Source: Variovorax sp. OK212
Lineage (GTDB): Bacteria; Pseudomonadota; Gammaproteobacteria; Burkholderiales; Burkholderiaceae_C
Length of the DNA: 64,000 bases
Assembly (NCBI RefSeq): GCF_900112425.1
Contig: NZ_FOLP01000018.1
Coordinates: forward strand, 1-64,000
Direction: 5' to 3'
Below, piece by piece: positions 33,155-41,610 of the stretch; position 1 is the first letter of the stretch; each line of letters opens with the position of its first letter. The notes under the pieces are model-generated. The model searched no databases, was not told the origin of the DNA, and saw only the letters and a program-made list of their open reading frames with translations. Both the position numbers and the translations under genes were made by a program.

Positions 33155-34096
33155 ATGACAACGCTGTCTGGAGTCTCTGCCAACCAGCTGGCCGTCGCCA
33201 ACCCATGGTCGATGGTCCCCCCGCTGGGCAACCTGGATGCCTACATTTCGGCCGCCAACCGCCTGCCGATGCTCACGCTCGAAGAAGAGCAGGGCTTCGC
33301 ACGCAAGCTGCGCGACCAGAACGACCTCGAATCCGCCGGCGCGCTCGTGCTGTCGCACCTGCGCCTCGTGGTTTCCATTTCCCGCCAGTACCTGGGCTAC
33401 GGGTTGCCGCACGGCGACCTGATCCAGGAAGGCAACGTCGGTCTCATGAAGGCCGTGAAGCGTTTCGACCCCGACCAGGGCGTGCGGCTCGTGAGCTACG
33501 CCATGCACTGGATCAAGGCCGAGATTCACGAGTACATCCTGAAGAACTGGCGCATGGTCAAGGTCGCGACGACCAAGGCCCAGCGCAAGCTGTTCTTCAA
33601 CCTGCGCTCGATGAAGCAGAGCTTCAAGGCCGACTCGGCCGCGGCCGACAACGGCACGCACCGCGAAACGCTGAGCCCCGACGAGGTGTCGCAGATGGCG
33701 ACCCGGCTCAACGTCAAGCCCGAGGAAGTGCTCGAGATGGAAACCCGCCTGTCGGGCGGTGACGTCATGCTCGACCCGGGCCCGACCGACGACGGAGATG
33801 AAGCCTTCGGCCCCATCGCCTACCTGGCCGACGCCACGCAGGAACCGACCGCCCTGCTCGAATCGCAGCAGCGCGACCGCCTGTCCAGCGACGGCATCGC
33901 CACGGCGCTCGAAGCGCTGGACGACCGCAGCCGCCGCATCGTCGAAGAGCGCTGGCTCAAGGTGAACGACGACGGTTCGGGCGGCATGACGCTGCACGAC
34001 CTGGCCGCGGTGTACGGCGTGAGCGCCGAGCGCATTCGCCAGATCGAAGTGGCCGCGATGAAGAAGATGAAGAAGGCGCTCGCCGACTACGCGTAA
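33155..34096 (+). CDS. rpoH: RNA polymerase sigma-32 factor (heat shock)
   Basis: A 313-residue alternative sigma factor. Region 2 has GDLIQEGNVGLMKAVKRFDPDQGVRLVSYAMHWIKAEI; the RpoH box QRKLFFNLR is present just after it; region 4.2 is LHDLAAVYGVSAERIRQIEVAAMKKM. AAGGAG at 33140-33145 selects ATG 33155 over the upstream in-frame ATG at 33128. A perfect CIRCE lies just upstream, so transcription is probably repressed by HrcA. A strong terminator follows. Confidence 0.97.
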   Translation: MTTLSGVSANQLAVANPWSMVPPLGNLDAYISAANRLPMLTLEEEQGFARKLRDQNDLESAGALVLSHLRLVVSISRQYLGYGLPHGDLIQEGNVGLMKAVKRFDPDQGVRLVSYAMHWIKAEIHEYILKNWRMVKVATTKAQRKLFFNLRSMKQSFKADSAAADNGTHRETLSPDEVSQMATRLNVKPEEVLEMETRLSGGDVMLDPGPTDDGDEAFGPIAYLADATQEPTALLESQQRDRLSSDGIATALEALDDRSRRIVEERWLKVNDDGSGGMTLHDLAAVYGVSAERIRQIEVAAMKKMKKALADYA

Positions 34097-34115
34097 TCCG
34101 TCGTCTTCCTCCAGC

Positions 34116-34142
34116 AAAAAGCCCGGCACTGCCGGGCTTTTT
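34116..34142. terminator. Intrinsic terminator between rpoH and the convergent gene
   Basis: AAAAAGCCCGGCA, a 2-bp loop and its complement GCCGGGCTTTTT make an almost perfect hairpin 20 bp past rpoH. The A/T runs on both sides make it bidirectional, so it can also end the leftward respiratory cluster whose last stop touches it. Confidence 0.92.
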
Positions 34143-34978
34143 CATTTGGAGAGCGTTCGCATCGCCCGCTTCGCGATGTAGCGGGTTTCGGGAACGTCCG
34201 ATTCCGCCAGCCACCGCGCGCAGAGCCGGTCCACCCACTCACCCTGGCTCTTGCTCGCGTCGTTGAGCCAGTTCGCCACCGAGTTCTGCACGTAGCGGCT
34301 GGGGTCGGCGCGCAGCGGTTCGAGCAGCGGCAAGGCACGCCACGGTTCCTTCTTGAACGCCTCGATCTGCGCGCACCACACGCCGCGCGGGCGCGTGAGT
34401 TCGCTCGCAAAGCGGCGGATGTTCGGGTCGGCGTCGGCCACCCACGGCTGCAGCAGCGCGAGCGCCTCGTCGAGCGACGCGATCACCGCGTCGCGCACCG
34501 CCATCCATGCGATCTCGCGCACGCCGAAATGCGGATCGGCGGCAAAGCGCCGCACCGCCTCCAGCTGCGCCGGAAGCGGCAGGCCCGACAGCGTGACCCA
34601 CTGTGCCGCCCAGCAGCGAGCCACATCGCTCGCGTGCGTGGCCAGACTGTGGGCGACCGCATCGCGCTCGCCGTGCAGCGCCGCCAGGTCGTAGAGCGCA
34701 CGCGCGATATGGCCGTGCCGCTGCATCGGCTTGAAGGCGCTCAGCATGGCCAGCGTGTCGACCAGCCGCTCGCTCTGCGCATCGAGGCCGATGTGCCCCG
34801 CCACGCTGCGCGCGAGCCGTGGCAGCTCCAGCGCCATGAATTCGTTGAGGTTGACGGTCTCGAGCAGCCCGCCATTGAGGGCCTGCAGCACCTCGGGCGG
34901 AATCAGCGCGATGCGAAAGGCGCCCTTGCGCCCCTTCAGATGCTCGACCGAGCCGGCGACAGCCACCACCGCGTCCAT
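34142..34978 (-). CDS. DNA alkylation repeat (AlkC/AlkD-like HEAT) protein
   Basis: A 278-residue, all-helical, probably cytoplasmic protein of HEAT-like repeats. It resembles the DNA-alkylation-repeat glycosylase group (COG4335-like): blocks such as FGVREIAWMAVRDAV, PNIRRFASELTRPRGVW and RYVQNSVANWLNDASK. Members excise alkylated bases, but activity needs testing in distant members. It is the last gene of the leftward cox cluster, 13 bp after sco1, which may only reflect read-through. Confidence 0.8.
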   Translation of the reverse strand: MDAVVAVAGSVEHLKGRKGAFRIALIPPEVLQALNGGLLETVNLNEFMALELPRLARSVAGHIGLDAQSERLVDTLAMLSAFKPMQRHGHIARALYDLAALHGERDAVAHSLATHASDVARCWAAQWVTLSGLPLPAQLEAVRRFAADPHFGVREIAWMAVRDAVIASLDEALALLQPWVADADPNIRRFASELTRPRGVWCAQIEAFKKEPWRALPLLEPLRADPSRYVQNSVANWLNDASKSQGEWVDRLCARWLAESDVPETRYIAKRAMRTLSK

Positions 34979-34991
34979 GGGCCGGTGCGCC

Positions 34992-35612
34992 TCAGGACGC
35001 GAGCAGCGTCTTCAGGTCCGCCACCATCGGCGCCACGCCTGCGCCATAGCGCGCGTAGAGCCGCAACCGGCCCTGCGTGTCGTAGACGTAGCTGGCGGCC
35101 GAGTGGTCCATCGAATAGCTCGTGGGCGTCTTGCCGTCGACCTTCTTGTAGTAGACCTTGTAGTCCTTGGCGACAGCGGCCAGCTCGTCGGGCGTCGGGA
35201 TCAGCGCGACGAAGCCGGGGTCGAACGCACCCATGTAGGCCTTCAGCACCTCGGGCGTGTCGCGCGCGGGGTCGACCGTGAGGAACAGCACCTGCAGCTT
35301 GTCGCCGTCCTTGCCGAGCTGCTGCTTGACCTGCGCCATCTCGGTCATGGTGGTCGGGCAGACGTCGGGGCACTGCGCATAGCCGAAGAACAGCACCACC
35401 ACCTTGCCCTTGAAGTCGGCCATGGTGCGGACCTTGCCGTCGGCGTCCTTCAGCGAGAAGTCCTTGGCGTAGTCCGCGCCGGTGATGTCGACGGCATTGA
35501 AGTTCTGCCTGGTCTCGTTGCCGCAGCCCGCGAGGCCCAGGCCCAGGGCGGCGCCCATGCCCACCCAGCCGGCACCCGCGGCCATCCATCGAAGTGCGTT
35601 GCGCTTGTTCAT
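34992..35612 (-). CDS. SCO1/SenC-family copper chaperone
   Basis: A 206-residue lipoprotein or membrane-anchored thioredoxin-fold protein that helps build the CuA site of cytochrome oxidase. It has a signal with the lipobox-like LAGC, the copper-binding Cys pair in QCPDVCPTTM, and the conserved His in MDHSAASYVYD. Normal length. It follows ctaB by 10 bp in the cox cluster, as expected for an assembly factor. Confidence 0.95.
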   Translation of the reverse strand: MNKRNALRWMAAGAGWVGMGAALGLGLAGCGNETRQNFNAVDITGADYAKDFSLKDADGKVRTMADFKGKVVVLFFGYAQCPDVCPTTMTEMAQVKQQLGKDGDKLQVLFLTVDPARDTPEVLKAYMGAFDPGFVALIPTPDELAAVAKDYKVYYKKVDGKTPTSYSMDHSAASYVYDTQGRLRLYARYGAGVAPMVADLKTLLAS

Positions 35613-35622
35613 GAAGACGTGG

Positions 35623-36528
35623 TCAGTGAAGGTAGTGATCGACGAGCAGCGCCAGGAACAGCACGCTCAGGTGGATCAGCGAAAAGCGAAAGGTCTTGCG
35701 CGCCAGCGTGTCCGAGTAGTTGCGCCACAGCGCGAACGCGTAGCCGGTGAAGCCCACGCTCACCGCCACGGCCACCGCCAGGTACAGCCAGCCGCTCATG
35801 CCGTAGATGAAGGGCATGAGGCAGGCCGCGAACAGGATGAAGGTGTACAGCAGCACCTGCAGCCGCGTGAACTCGTTGCCGTGCGTGACCGGCAGCATCG
35901 GCAGGCCGGCCTTGCGGTAGTCCTCCACGCGGTACAGCGCCAGCGCCCAGAAGTGCGGCGGTGTCCACAGGAAGATGATGAGGAAAAGAATCAGCGCCTC
36001 GGGGCCCACGTCGCCAGTCATGGCGGCCCAGCCCAGCACCGGCGGCATGGCGCCCGATGCCCCGCCGATCACGATGTTCTGCGGCGTGGCCGGCTTCAGG
36101 ATCACCGTGTAGACCACCGCATAGCCCACGAAGGTGGCGAAGGTGAGCCACATGGTGAGCGGGTTGACCGTGAACCACAGCAGCACCGAGCCCGCGGCGC
36201 ACAGCAGCGCCGAGAAGGCCAGCGCCTGCATGTCGCTGAGTTCGCCGCGCGCCGTGGGGCGCCAGGCGGTGCGCTTCATCTTGGCGTCGATGCCCTTCTC
36301 GACCAGGCAATTGAACGCCGCCGCCGCGCCCGCCACCAGCCAGATGCCGATGCAGGCCAGCACGGCGCGCTGCACCTCGGCCCACGACGGCAGGCCGGGC
36401 ACGGCCAGCACCATGCCGATCAGCGCGCAGAACACGATCAGCTGCACCACGCGCGGCTTGGTCAGCGCGTAGAACTGGCGCAGCACATTCGCTGTGCTGG
36501 TTTGCTGAACGGGAATCGGGGTGCTCAC
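35623..36528 (-). CDS. ctaB: Protoheme IX farnesyltransferase (heme O synthase)
   Basis: A 301-residue inner-membrane prenyltransferase of the UbiA superfamily that attaches a farnesyl group to heme B, forming heme O. About nine membrane helices. The prenyl-diphosphate site is in NCLVEKGIDAKMKRTAWRPTARG. The second conserved region is DYRKAGLPMLPVTHG. It overlaps ctaA by 4 bp, so heme O is made and then oxidised to heme A by coupled gene products. Confidence 0.95.
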   Translation of the reverse strand: MSTPIPVQQTSTANVLRQFYALTKPRVVQLIVFCALIGMVLAVPGLPSWAEVQRAVLACIGIWLVAGAAAAFNCLVEKGIDAKMKRTAWRPTARGELSDMQALAFSALLCAAGSVLLWFTVNPLTMWLTFATFVGYAVVYTVILKPATPQNIVIGGASGAMPPVLGWAAMTGDVGPEALILFLIIFLWTPPHFWALALYRVEDYRKAGLPMLPVTHGNEFTRLQVLLYTFILFAACLMPFIYGMSGWLYLAVAVAVSVGFTGYAFALWRNYSDTLARKTFRFSLIHLSVLFLALLVDHYLH

Positions 36529-37742
36529 GCGGTGGCCTTCCTTGGGTTGTTGTTGTGACCGGTTGCATTGTCACTGGCGCGCGACCTCAGGGCCGCGGCA
36601 TCGCGGCGGCTCTCGCAAAGTGCCCAGGTGAGCACCACGGCCAGCGCCGCGGCGCCGCCGGTATGCAGCACGGCGGCCGCCAGTGGCCAACCGAGAAGCA
36701 CGTTGCCCAGGCCGGTGGCCAGCTGCAGCAGCGCCAGGCCCGCGAGCCAGTTCGCCTGCGGGCGCAGCGCGTCGATGCGGCGCAGGCGCCACGCCAGCAC
36801 GCCGAGCGCCACGAACACCGCATAGGCCATCAGCCGGTGCGCGTAGTGGATGGCGGTGAGCGCGGAGAAATCGAGCGGCTGGCCGTCGCCGGTCACGCCC
36901 AGGTGGCGCCAGATCTCGAAGCCCTGCGCGAAGTTCATCGCGGGCCACCAGCTGTCCTGGCAGGTCGGGAACTGCGTGCACGCCAGCACCGCGTAGTTGG
37001 TACTGACCCAGCCGCCCATCGCGATCTGCAGCACCAGCAGCACCGTGGTCGCGACGAGGCTGTTGCGCAGCGCCGGCGACACCGGCGTCGGCAGGCGGTC
37101 CGAGGCAGCCTGCCGGTAGCGGACCGCCTGGAAGCACAGCAGCGCGAGCAGAACGATGGCACCGAGCAGATGCAGCGTGACGATCGCAGGAAACAGCTTC
37201 CAGGTGACGGTCATCGCGCCGAATGCGCCCTGCAGGCTGACCCAGAACAGCGTGAACGTGGGCCACCAGGCATTGAGCGTTGCGTGATCGCGGCCATCCA
37301 CCGGCGGAGCGCCCGTCCACGCACGGCGCAGCCGAACCACCCAGGTTGCTACCGCCAGGACGAAGATCAACACGCCCACGCCGGTCGCAAGATAGCGATG
37401 AACCATCTCGACCCATGCCTTGCTGTGCGTCACCGGCCCGGTCGGCTGGGCCGATTGCGCCATCGCGATCTCGTGGCGCGCGCCGGCCGGGCTGGCGTTG
37501 CCGTAGCAGCCGGGCCAGTCGGGGCAGCCGAGGCCCGAATCGGTGAGCCGCGTGAAGGCGCCGAACAGCGTCAGGTCGAAGGTGAGGAACAGCGTGAGCA
37601 CGGTCAGCGCATGCAGCCGCCGCGCCAGGCCGGCGCCCGCGTTGCGGCGCCACACCCACACCAGCGGGCCGAGCGCGATCAGCACGCCGGCGGCCATGAG
37701 CCAGGCGATGGGCGTCAGATCGTAGAGCGAGCTCGTGTCCAT
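36525..37742 (-). CDS. ctaA: Heme A synthase (COX15/CtaA family)
   Basis: A 405-residue inner-membrane enzyme that oxidises heme O to heme A. It has about eight membrane helices in two four-helix halves. The first half has GAFTRLTDSGLGCPDWPGCYG and the heme-ligand His in EMVHRYLATGVG; the second half has IHYAHRLMAYAV. A cysteine pair (CTQFPTC) follows in a periplasmic loop. Its stop overlaps the ctaB start by 4 bp. Confidence 0.95.
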   Translation of the reverse strand: MDTSSLYDLTPIAWLMAAGVLIALGPLVWVWRRNAGAGLARRLHALTVLTLFLTFDLTLFGAFTRLTDSGLGCPDWPGCYGNASPAGARHEIAMAQSAQPTGPVTHSKAWVEMVHRYLATGVGVLIFVLAVATWVVRLRRAWTGAPPVDGRDHATLNAWWPTFTLFWVSLQGAFGAMTVTWKLFPAIVTLHLLGAIVLLALLCFQAVRYRQAASDRLPTPVSPALRNSLVATTVLLVLQIAMGGWVSTNYAVLACTQFPTCQDSWWPAMNFAQGFEIWRHLGVTGDGQPLDFSALTAIHYAHRLMAYAVFVALGVLAWRLRRIDALRPQANWLAGLALLQLATGLGNVLLGWPLAAAVLHTGGAAALAVVLTWALCESRRDAAALRSRASDNATGHNNNPRKATA

Positions 37743-37752
37743 GCGGTCGGTC

Positions 37753-38487
37753 TCAGCGGCCCGGTTCGTCCCACGACGCCGAGGCGCGCAGCAGGCGGTC
37801 GAGGTCGCGCTTGGCGCGGCCGGCGCCGGCGGCGTCCATGCGCGCGGGGAAACGCATCATCCAGTTGCCCATCGGGTCGACCACGTAGAGGTGTTCGGCG
37901 AGGGTGTGGCCCTGCACGGGCGCGAGCCACCTGGCCAGCTGGTCGGCCGGCACGCGCAGCACGGTGGCGCCGTGCAGGCCGTTGTCCAGCCGCTCGGGCA
38001 CGGGAGCGGCATCGCTCACGAGCCAGACGCGGTCCATGCGGTCCTTTTCGCGGCCCAGGCTCTCGCGCAGCTGGCGCTGCAGGTAGAGCTGCTGCTCGCA
38101 CAGCGCATTGCAGGCGGCATCGGCCACCGCGACCAGCAGCCACTGGCCCTTCAGCGTGGCAACGTCGACCGGCGCGCCGTTGCGGTCGGTGGCGGTCAGC
38201 TTCGGCAGTTCATGCTGCGGATCGATGAGCTCGCCATAGACGCTGCGGCCCTCGGGCCGGATCACGTAGTAGGTGAAGTACGAGGCAATGACCGGCGCCG
38301 CGCACATCAGCATCACGGCGATCATCTTCCAACGCCCGGCGACCGTGCGCCGGCCCTCCCCTTCGTCGAGCGCCTGGCTGGGCGACGGCATCGAATGCAC
38401 CGTCAGGCCCAGCGGCTCGTCAGAAGCGGCCATCGCGTGCGCGGCGCCTTGAGCGGCGGAGGGGTGTGATGAGTTGGAACCAGACAT
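37753..38487 (-). CDS. Membrane-anchored SCO-like thioredoxin-fold protein
   Basis: A 244-residue protein usually left as a hypothetical in such clusters. A cytoplasmic tail of about 50 residues precedes one membrane segment (about residues 54-72), then a periplasmic domain. That domain aligns by eye with SCO1: VDVATLKGQWLLVAVADAACNALC holds a CxxxC pair where SCO has CPDVC, and AEHLYVVDPMGNW aligns with the SCO segment DHSAASYVYDTQG, keeping the His. It lies between SURF1 (68-bp overlap) and ctaA. ATG 38433 would cut the overlap to 14 bp. Copper delivery is an inference. Confidence 0.8.
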   Translation of the reverse strand: MSGSNSSHPSAAQGAAHAMAASDEPLGLTVHSMPSPSQALDEGEGRRTVAGRWKMIAVMLMCAAPVIASYFTYYVIRPEGRSVYGELIDPQHELPKLTATDRNGAPVDVATLKGQWLLVAVADAACNALCEQQLYLQRQLRESLGREKDRMDRVWLVSDAAPVPERLDNGLHGATVLRVPADQLARWLAPVQGHTLAEHLYVVDPMGNWMMRFPARMDAAGAGRAKRDLDRLLRASASWDEPGR

Positions 38488-39301
38488 AGAGGATGACGAC
38501 GAGGGCCGACAGGCCGAACCACTGGAATGCGTAACCGTAGTGCCTCTCCAGCCCCAGCGCCGGGGCCGGCCAGTCGCGCTGCAGGCCCTCGGAGGCCGCG
38601 CCGCTCTGCTGCAGCGACACGTCGGTGCGCAGCGGCAGCTTGGTCTCGGCGCGGAAGGCCTCCAGGTCGAGATTTTGCCGGATGGGCGAATACCCTTCGA
38701 CGGCCGGTGTCGGGGCGGCCGGCGCCGCCGGGCTGGCTCCCGGGGCCGAGGCTGCGGGCGCTGGTGCCGCTGGTGCGGATGCCGCCGGGGCCGGCGCGGC
38801 TGCGGCGCTGCCCAGTTCCAGCAGATGACTCGGCGGCGGCTCGATCAGTGCCGTGACCTCCACGATGCCGGCCGGCGTCTCGACCGCGCCGAGCTGCGTG
38901 CGGTCGACGAAATTGCGCTGGATCCAGCCGCGCTGCACCATCACCGCCTGCTCGGTGCCCTCGAGCGCGAACGGCGTCAGCACGTAGAAGCCGGGCGTGC
39001 CGTGCATCTGGCGGTTGTCGAGGTACACGGTCTGCGGCGTGAGCCAGAGGCCGCGCAGGCGTACCGGGCGATGCATGGCGTCGGAGGCCTTGCCGAGCGC
39101 GAGGAACTCGGCCTGGGTCAGCGGCGGCTTGAGCTTCTCGGCGTCGATGCTGGCCTGCAGCGCTTCTTTCTGCGCGGCGCGCGACAGCTGCCAGCGGCCG
39201 AGCGACACGGTGGCGGCCACCGTCAGCACGGCGGCGAGGGTGATCACCCAGAAGCGGCCCGGGCGGCGCCGTTCTTCGGGGTACAGGGGTTGGGGAGTCA
39301 C
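38420..39301 (-). CDS. SURF1-family cytochrome oxidase assembly protein (GTG start)
   Basis: A 293-residue inner-membrane protein with the SURF1 plan: one helix near each end (about residues 20-40 and 265-283) around a periplasmic domain. Motifs: LGRWQLSRAAQKEAL, TPGFYVLTPF, QRGWIQRNF and the C-terminal HYGYAFQWFGLSALVVI. SURF1 aids heme A insertion. There is an odd Ala/Pro-rich insertion of about 40 residues (roughly 165-205) in the loop. No ATG fits; GTG 39301 begins VTPQPLYPEE. The stop lies within the next gene. Confidence 0.9.
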   Translation of the reverse strand: MTPQPLYPEERRRPGRFWVITLAAVLTVAATVSLGRWQLSRAAQKEALQASIDAEKLKPPLTQAEFLALGKASDAMHRPVRLRGLWLTPQTVYLDNRQMHGTPGFYVLTPFALEGTEQAVMVQRGWIQRNFVDRTQLGAVETPAGIVEVTALIEPPPSHLLELGSAAAAPAPAASAPAAPAPAASAPGASPAAPAAPTPAVEGYSPIRQNLDLEAFRAETKLPLRTDVSLQQSGAASEGLQRDWPAPALGLERHYGYAFQWFGLSALVVILYVWFQLITPLRRSRRRARDGRF

Positions 39302-39337
39302 TGGAGTGGGCGAGGCCTGCGGCCGATAATGCGGGTC

Positions 39338-39559
39338 ATGAAATACTTTGTCGCCCTGGTCTTCCTGGGCATCTTCGCGAGCCTCGCGTTTGCCCTGTAC
39401 TTCATGCTGAAGGACGGGCGCAACGGGCGCGCCAAGAGCGGCGGCATGGCGCGCGCCCTCACCTTTCGGATCGGCCTCTCGGTGTTTTTGTTCCTCTGCA
39501 TGTTGCTCGCCTGGAAACTCGGCTACATCCAGCCCACCGGACTCCCGCTCGGCAAGTAG
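39338..39559 (+). CDS. Twin-transmembrane protein (DUF2909)
   Basis: A 73-residue inner-membrane protein with two helices, MKYFVALVFLGIFASLAFALYF and GLSVFLFLCMLLAWKLGYI, joined by a basic loop. It matches the DUF2909 group often found in beta-proteobacterial cox clusters; its role is unknown. It is the only rightward gene inside the cluster, divergent from SURF1 with 36 bp between starts, and ends in a strong terminator. ATG 39329 would add three residues. Confidence 0.85.
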   Translation: MKYFVALVFLGIFASLAFALYFMLKDGRNGRAKSGGMARALTFRIGLSVFLFLCMLLAWKLGYIQPTGLPLGK

Positions 39560-39585
39560 ATGGTGCTCGTTCCACGAGAACCATG

Positions 39586-39612
39586 AAAAAGGCGCCTTCC
39601 GGCGCCTTTTTT
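39586..39612. terminator. Bidirectional terminator between DUF2909 gene and coxC
   Basis: AAAAAGGCGCC, loop TTCC, then GGCGCCTTTTTT: an 11-bp perfect stem with A/T runs on both sides. It ends the small rightward gene and lies 22 bp beyond the coxC stop, so it also marks the end of the leftward coxB-coxA-ctaG-coxC transcript. Confidence 0.93.
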
Positions 39613-39633
39613 GTGGAATGCCGTTGGGTTCGC

Positions 39634-40515
39634 TCAAAGCCAGTAGACCAGCATGTAGAGGCCGAGCCAGACCACGTCGACGAAGTGCCAGTACCAGGCC
39701 GCGCCCTCGAAGCCGAAATGGCGCTCCGGCGTGAAGTGGCCCTTGCGCAGGCGCAGCGTGATGAACAGCAGCATCAGCATGCCGATGAACACGTGCAGAC
39801 CGTGGAAGCCGGTGAGCATGAAGAAGGTCGAACCGTAGGTGCCCGAGCTGAGCTTGAGGTTCAGTTCGGTGTACAGGTGGTGGTATTCGTACCCTTGCAC
39901 GCCCAGGAAGATCACGCCGAGCAGCACGGTGAGCCACATGAAGCGGATGGTCTGTGCGCGGTGGCCGGCACGCAGCGCGTGGTGGGCGATGGTGAGCGTC
40001 ACGCCCGAGCTCAGCAGCAGCGCGGTGTTGATCGTGGGCAGCCAGAACGGGCCGACCGTCTGGAACGGCTCGACGATGCCGGCCGGCGAACCGGTGGCGC
40101 CGGCCGCGATGCTGGGCCACACGGCCTTGAAGTCGGGCCACAGCAGCGCGTTGTCCAGGCTGCCGAGCGCGGGCAGCGAGTGGGTGCGGGCCCACCACAG
40201 CGCGGTGAAGAACGCGCCGAAGAACATCACTTCCGAGAAGATGAACCAGCTCATGCTCCAGCGGAACGAGAGGTCGATCTTGTGGCCGTACTGGCCGCTC
40301 TCGCTTTCACCGATGGCGGTGCGGAACCACACGAACAGCGTGCCGAGCCAGATCACCATGCCCACCAGCAGAGACCAGGCGCCCCACTCGTGGCCGTTGA
40401 TCCATTGCGCGGCGCCCAGGATCACGAAGAACAGGCCGATCGCGGCCGAGACCGGATAGGCCGACGGTCCTGGCACGAAGTAGTAGGGCGTGGTGCCGTG
40501 GGTGGTTGAACTCAT
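39634..40515 (-). CDS. coxC: Cytochrome c oxidase subunit III
   Basis: A 293-residue inner-membrane subunit with seven predicted helices. Family blocks are HGTTPYYFVPGPSAYPV at the start, SWFIFSEVMFFGAFF, and GFHGLHVFIGMLMLL near the end, finishing YWHFVDVVWLGLYMLVYWL as expected for subunit III. It stabilises the proton-pumping core formed with CoxA. ATG 40515; AGGAGCTGA is 6 bp upstream. It follows the DUF2970 gene by 66 bp. Confidence 0.96.
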   Translation of the reverse strand: MSSTTHGTTPYYFVPGPSAYPVSAAIGLFFVILGAAQWINGHEWGAWSLLVGMVIWLGTLFVWFRTAIGESESGQYGHKIDLSFRWSMSWFIFSEVMFFGAFFTALWWARTHSLPALGSLDNALLWPDFKAVWPSIAAGATGSPAGIVEPFQTVGPFWLPTINTALLLSSGVTLTIAHHALRAGHRAQTIRFMWLTVLLGVIFLGVQGYEYHHLYTELNLKLSSGTYGSTFFMLTGFHGLHVFIGMLMLLFITLRLRKGHFTPERHFGFEGAAWYWHFVDVVWLGLYMLVYWL

Positions 40516-40581
40516 ATCAGCTCCTGGCTTTCTTTCTTCTCTCGATTCAATGGATTCTGCTTGTCGCGGGTTGCTGCTTCT

Positions 40582-40794
40582 TCAGGCCGCCGCCACCACA
40601 TGGCGCACCAGCAGCACCAGCGCGACCACGAAGACGATCACGGCCGCGAACGCCACCGCAATGATGTGCAGCGGGTTCAGCTTGCCCAGGTCTTCCTGGT
40701 AGGCGCTGTTCTTGCGAACGCCGAAGAACGACCACCCCACCGCCTTCACCGTGTCCCACAGCGAAGCCTTCGGCCGGGTGGAGGAATCGGTCAC
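40582..40794 (-). CDS. DUF2970 small membrane protein
   Basis: A 70-residue protein with one C-terminal membrane helix. The cytoplasmic part carries the family motif VKAVGWSFFGVRKNSAYQEDLGKLNP. DUF2970 proteins lie almost always between ctaG and coxC in beta- and gamma-proteobacteria, which suggests an oxidase assembly or accessory role; none is proven. Its start overlaps the ctaG stop by 4 bp. Confidence 0.9.
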   Translation of the reverse strand: MTDSSTRPKASLWDTVKAVGWSFFGVRKNSAYQEDLGKLNPLHIIAVAFAAVIVFVVALVLLVRHVVAAA

Positions 40795-41417
40795 GAGCGC
40801 GGCTCATCGCTGGTGTTCACAATGGCGGCCACCGGGGCCGCAGGCGTCTTGCCGCCCACCTCGAAGAAGGTGTACGACAGCGTGATGGTCTTCACGTCCT
40901 TGGAAATCTTGGGGTCGATCACGAACGCGACCGGCCACTGCTTCTTCTCGCCCGGATCGAGCGTGTACTGGTTGAAGCAGAAGCACTCGAGCTTGTTGAA
41001 GTACGGCGCGGCCTGCTGCGGCGCGTAGCTCGGGATGGCCTGCGCGGCCATGCGGCGGTTCTGCACGTTCTGGAACTCGTACATCACCGTGTTGAGCTGG
41101 CCCGGGTGCACCTGGATGGTCCGCTCCGCGGGCTTGAAGTCCCACAGGCCGCCGCGCACGTTGGAGTCGAACTCCACCGTGATGGTGCGGCTCAGGTCGA
41201 CCTGCGTGTTGTCGGGCACGCGCACGTTCTTGCCGCCGCTGGCGCCGCCGGGCACCTCGAGCTCGGAGAGCGCGAGGATGTTGATGCCGGTCATCTCGCA
41301 GATCGCGCGGTACATCGGCACCAGCGCGTAGCCGAAGGCGAACATGCCGCAGGCGACCACGGCCAGCTTGCCGACCATGCGGACATTGGCGCGCCGGATG
41401 CGTTGGCCGAGGCTCAT
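40791..41417 (-). CDS. ctaG: Cytochrome c oxidase assembly protein CtaG/Cox11
   Basis: A 208-residue inner-membrane protein that delivers copper to the CuB site of subunit I. One N-terminal helix (about residues 15-35) is followed by an immunoglobulin-like periplasmic domain. The copper-binding CFCF motif is present in KLECFCFNQ, preceded by the conserved YFNK. Normal length. It follows a 37-residue peptide gene by 33 bp. Confidence 0.96.
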   Translation of the reverse strand: MSLGQRIRRANVRMVGKLAVVACGMFAFGYALVPMYRAICEMTGINILALSELEVPGGASGGKNVRVPDNTQVDLSRTITVEFDSNVRGGLWDFKPAERTIQVHPGQLNTVMYEFQNVQNRRMAAQAIPSYAPQQAAPYFNKLECFCFNQYTLDPGEKKQWPVAFVIDPKISKDVKTITLSYTFFEVGGKTPAAPVAAIVNTSDEPRS

Positions 41418-41450
41418 GCTGCTGCTCCCGTTCGTTGCGAGGGTGGCGGT

Positions 41451-41564
41451 TCAGCGTCCGCTGAACCAGACCATGCGCACGATGAAGCCGATGAAGAACA
41501 CCACCGCGATGGAGGCCAGCGTGAGCCCCATGCGGCGATTGTTCCTTTTCTGTTCGGGTGTCAT
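41451..41564 (-). CDS. Cytochrome oxidase small assembly protein (37 residues)
   Basis: A very short frame encodes MTPEQKRNNRRMGLTLASIA followed by a hydrophobic stretch and ends VWFSGR. It has a basic N-terminus and one membrane helix (about residues 13-34). Equivalent 35-40-residue peptides sit between coxA and ctaG in related cox clusters, annotated as small assembly proteins. The position, 46 bp after coxA and 33 bp before ctaG, supports it as a real gene. Function is unproven. Confidence 0.8.
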   Translation of the reverse strand: MTPEQKRNNRRMGLTLASIAVVFFIGFIVRMVWFSGR

Positions 41565-41610
41565 CGTGCTCGTCGTGCTCGTCGTGGTCGTCGTGCGGTG
41601 CGCGAAGCGA

